In this document: in pieces, positions 14,744 to 15,824 of the stretch
Position numbering within the stretch: the first letter of the stretch is position 1
Layout: each line of letters starts with the position of its first letter
Source: Methylophilaceae bacterium
Lineage (GTDB): Bacteria; Pseudomonadota; Gammaproteobacteria; Burkholderiales; Methylophilaceae
Assembly (NCBI GenBank): GCA_006844635.1
Contig: SPJO01000063.1
Coordinates: forward strand, 1 to 15,824
Direction: 5' to 3'
DNA length: 15,824 nucleotides
Position numbers and translations under genes: made by a program
The notes under the pieces: model-generated
The model's input: the letters and a program-made list of their open reading frames with translations, nothing else
Database searches by the model: none
Told to the model about the DNA's origin: nothing

Positions 14744-14775
14744 TTTCTTAAACATTAGAGATATTTAAGAGCGAT

Positions 14776-15777
14776 ATGGCAAATTTAGACCATTTAATCA
14801 CAGAAGCAGAAGCAGACTTTGCTGCTTGCGATACGACAACGGCATTAGAAGATGCGAAAGCCAAATACCTTGGTAAAACAGGTGCGCTGACAACGGCACT
14901 CAAAGGGTTGGGTAAGCTTTCGGCAGAAGAGCGCCCGAAAGCTGGCGCTGCGATCAATGTTGTTAAAAAAGGTGTTGAAGCTGCCTTAAATGCAAGACGA
15001 GAAGCCATATTAGATGCTGCCCAAGCTGCGCAGTTGGCGAATGAGTCATTAGATATTACATTGCCTGCCCGTGCACAATCGCAAGGCGGTTTGCATCCTG
15101 TGACGTTAACGCTGCAACGCATTGAGCAACTTTTTCATTCGATTGGTTTTGATGTTGCTACTGGTCCTGAGGTTGAAACGGATTTTTATAACTTTACCGC
15201 GTTAAATATTCCTGAGAATCATCCTGCGCGTGCCATGCACGATACTTTTTACGTGGATGATGACCATGTGCTACGCACGCATACTTCACCCGTGCAAGTG
15301 CACTATATGGAGGATGCGCTAAAAGAGAATAAGACACCACCGCTGAAAATTATTGCGCCAGGCCGTGTTTATCGCGTGGATTCAGATGCCACCCATTCTC
15401 CAATGTTTCATCAAGTCGAGGGCTTATGGGTGGACCAAGAAATTAGTTTCGCTAACCTAAAAGGCGTAGTGCAAGACTTTCTACAAAAATTCTTTGAGCG
15501 TGATGATTTGACAGTACGCTTTCGTCCATCATTCTTCCCTTTTACTGAACCTTCAGCAGAAATGGATATGAGCTGGAATGGTGGCTGGTTAGAAATAGGG
15601 GGCTGTGGCATGGTGCACCCTGAAGTGTTTAAGCATGTGAATATTGATAGCGAACAATACCAAGGTTTTGCTTTTGGTCTTGGTGTTGAACGGCTGGCGA
15701 TGCTTCGCTACGGTGTGAATGATTTACGCCACTTCTTTAATAATGATTTGCGCTTTTTAAGCCAATTTTCTAAGTAG
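14776..15777 (+). CDS. pheS: Phenylalanyl-tRNA synthetase alpha subunit
   Basis: The 333-aa catalytic alpha chain of the alpha2-beta2 class II enzyme charges tRNA-Phe. An N-terminal coiled-coil (about 1-90) contacts tRNA and precedes the catalytic domain. Motif 1 lies around HPARAMHDTFY (149-159). Motif 2 contains GRVYR (196-200) and HSPMFHQVEGLWVD (207-220). Motif 3 is GFAFGLGVERLAMLRYG (297-313). Ala299 lies in the phenylalanine pocket, equivalent to the E. coli residue known to set size selectivity. The length is normal. The ribosome site is weak (AAGAG, 4 nt upstream of ATG). The gene is followed 9 bp later by pheT and preceded by a terminator-like hairpin that may set pheST output. Confidence 0.97.
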   Translation: MANLDHLITEAEADFAACDTTTALEDAKAKYLGKTGALTTALKGLGKLSAEERPKAGAAINVVKKGVEAALNARREAILDAAQAAQLANESLDITLPARAQSQGGLHPVTLTLQRIEQLFHSIGFDVATGPEVETDFYNFTALNIPENHPARAMHDTFYVDDDHVLRTHTSPVQVHYMEDALKENKTPPLKIIAPGRVYRVDSDATHSPMFHQVEGLWVDQEISFANLKGVVQDFLQKFFERDDLTVRFRPSFFPFTEPSAEMDMSWNGGWLEIGGCGMVHPEVFKHVNIDSEQYQGFAFGLGVERLAMLRYGVNDLRHFFNNDLRFLSQFSK

Positions 15778-15786
15778 ATAATAATT

Positions 15787-15824
15787 ATGCAATTTTCAGA
15801 ACATTGGTTACGTCAATTTGTAAA
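15787..15824 (+). CDS. pheT: Phenylalanyl-tRNA synthetase beta subunit, 5' end
   Basis: Only the first 12 codons and two bases are in the window, reading MQFSEHWLRQFV, which fits the usual PheT start (M-[KQ]-FSE-W-L-). It begins 9 bp after the pheS stop. The identity rests on position after pheS and this short match. The gene runs off the window end. Confidence 0.88.
   Translation, partial: MQFSEHWLRQFV

Noticed and set aside
14748..15122. 124-codon minus-strand open frame opposite pheS
   Set aside because: It is antisense to a canonical pheS, its composition follows the complementary codons, and no recognisable domain or ribosome site was seen.
1..15824. Mobile elements, CRISPR array, prophage or defence genes
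   Set aside because: No transposase, integrase, terminal inverted repeats, repeat-spacer pattern or defence-type domains were visible. The only tandem repeat is inside a coding region.

Overview
The window is 15.8 kb of ordinary bacterial chromosome from a moderately AT-rich betaproteobacterium. The gene order thrS-infC-rpmI-rplT-pheS-pheT, the end of a proteobacterial nuo operon (nuoL-nuoM-nuoN), a histidine-rich NuoL loop, and the mix of DUF4124, YpfJ, YeeZ-like and MltB-like genes fit this. A Methylophilaceae-like (Nitrosomonadales) source is my inference from protein style and base composition; nothing in the sequence proves it. No mobile element, CRISPR array or prophage was seen.

Layout. 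Positions 1-3756 (+) hold the 3' end of nuoL, then nuoM and nuoN, the antiporter-like proton-pumping subunits of respiratory complex I. A strong bidirectional terminator (3808-3844) separates them from a large minus-strand gene (3859-5757). That gene encodes an exported DUF4124 / coiled-coil / Pro-rich repeat / DUF1996 protein of unknown function and has a good promoter of its own. Positions 5979-9426 (+) form a tight four-gene operon: a membrane-anchored YpfJ-type zinc metallopeptidase, an ADP-ribose-pyrophosphatase-like Nudix hydrolase, a YeeZ-like NAD(P)-binding protein, and an MltB-like lytic transglycosylase. A tRNA-Val(GAC) gene (9490-9566) follows with its own promoter and a bidirectional terminator.

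Two minus-strand envelope genes come next: a CsgG-like exported protein (9621-10451) and, upstream of it, a TTG-initiated lipoprotein (10548-11288). From 11504 to the window end (+) runs the translation cluster: thrS, infC (apparently starting at a rare ATA codon), rpmI, rplT, pheS and the first 12 codons of pheT. Hairpins sit before thrS and before pheS, where expression could be adjusted.

Most of the window is well-known housekeeping, and I do not see a convincing new multi-gene system. The points most worth a second look are the DUF4124/DUF1996 fusion, the CsgG-like gene paired with an unrecognised lipoprotein, the ATA start of infC, a tRNA-Val with C instead of the near-universal U at position 33, and the leader structures of thrS and rpmI.
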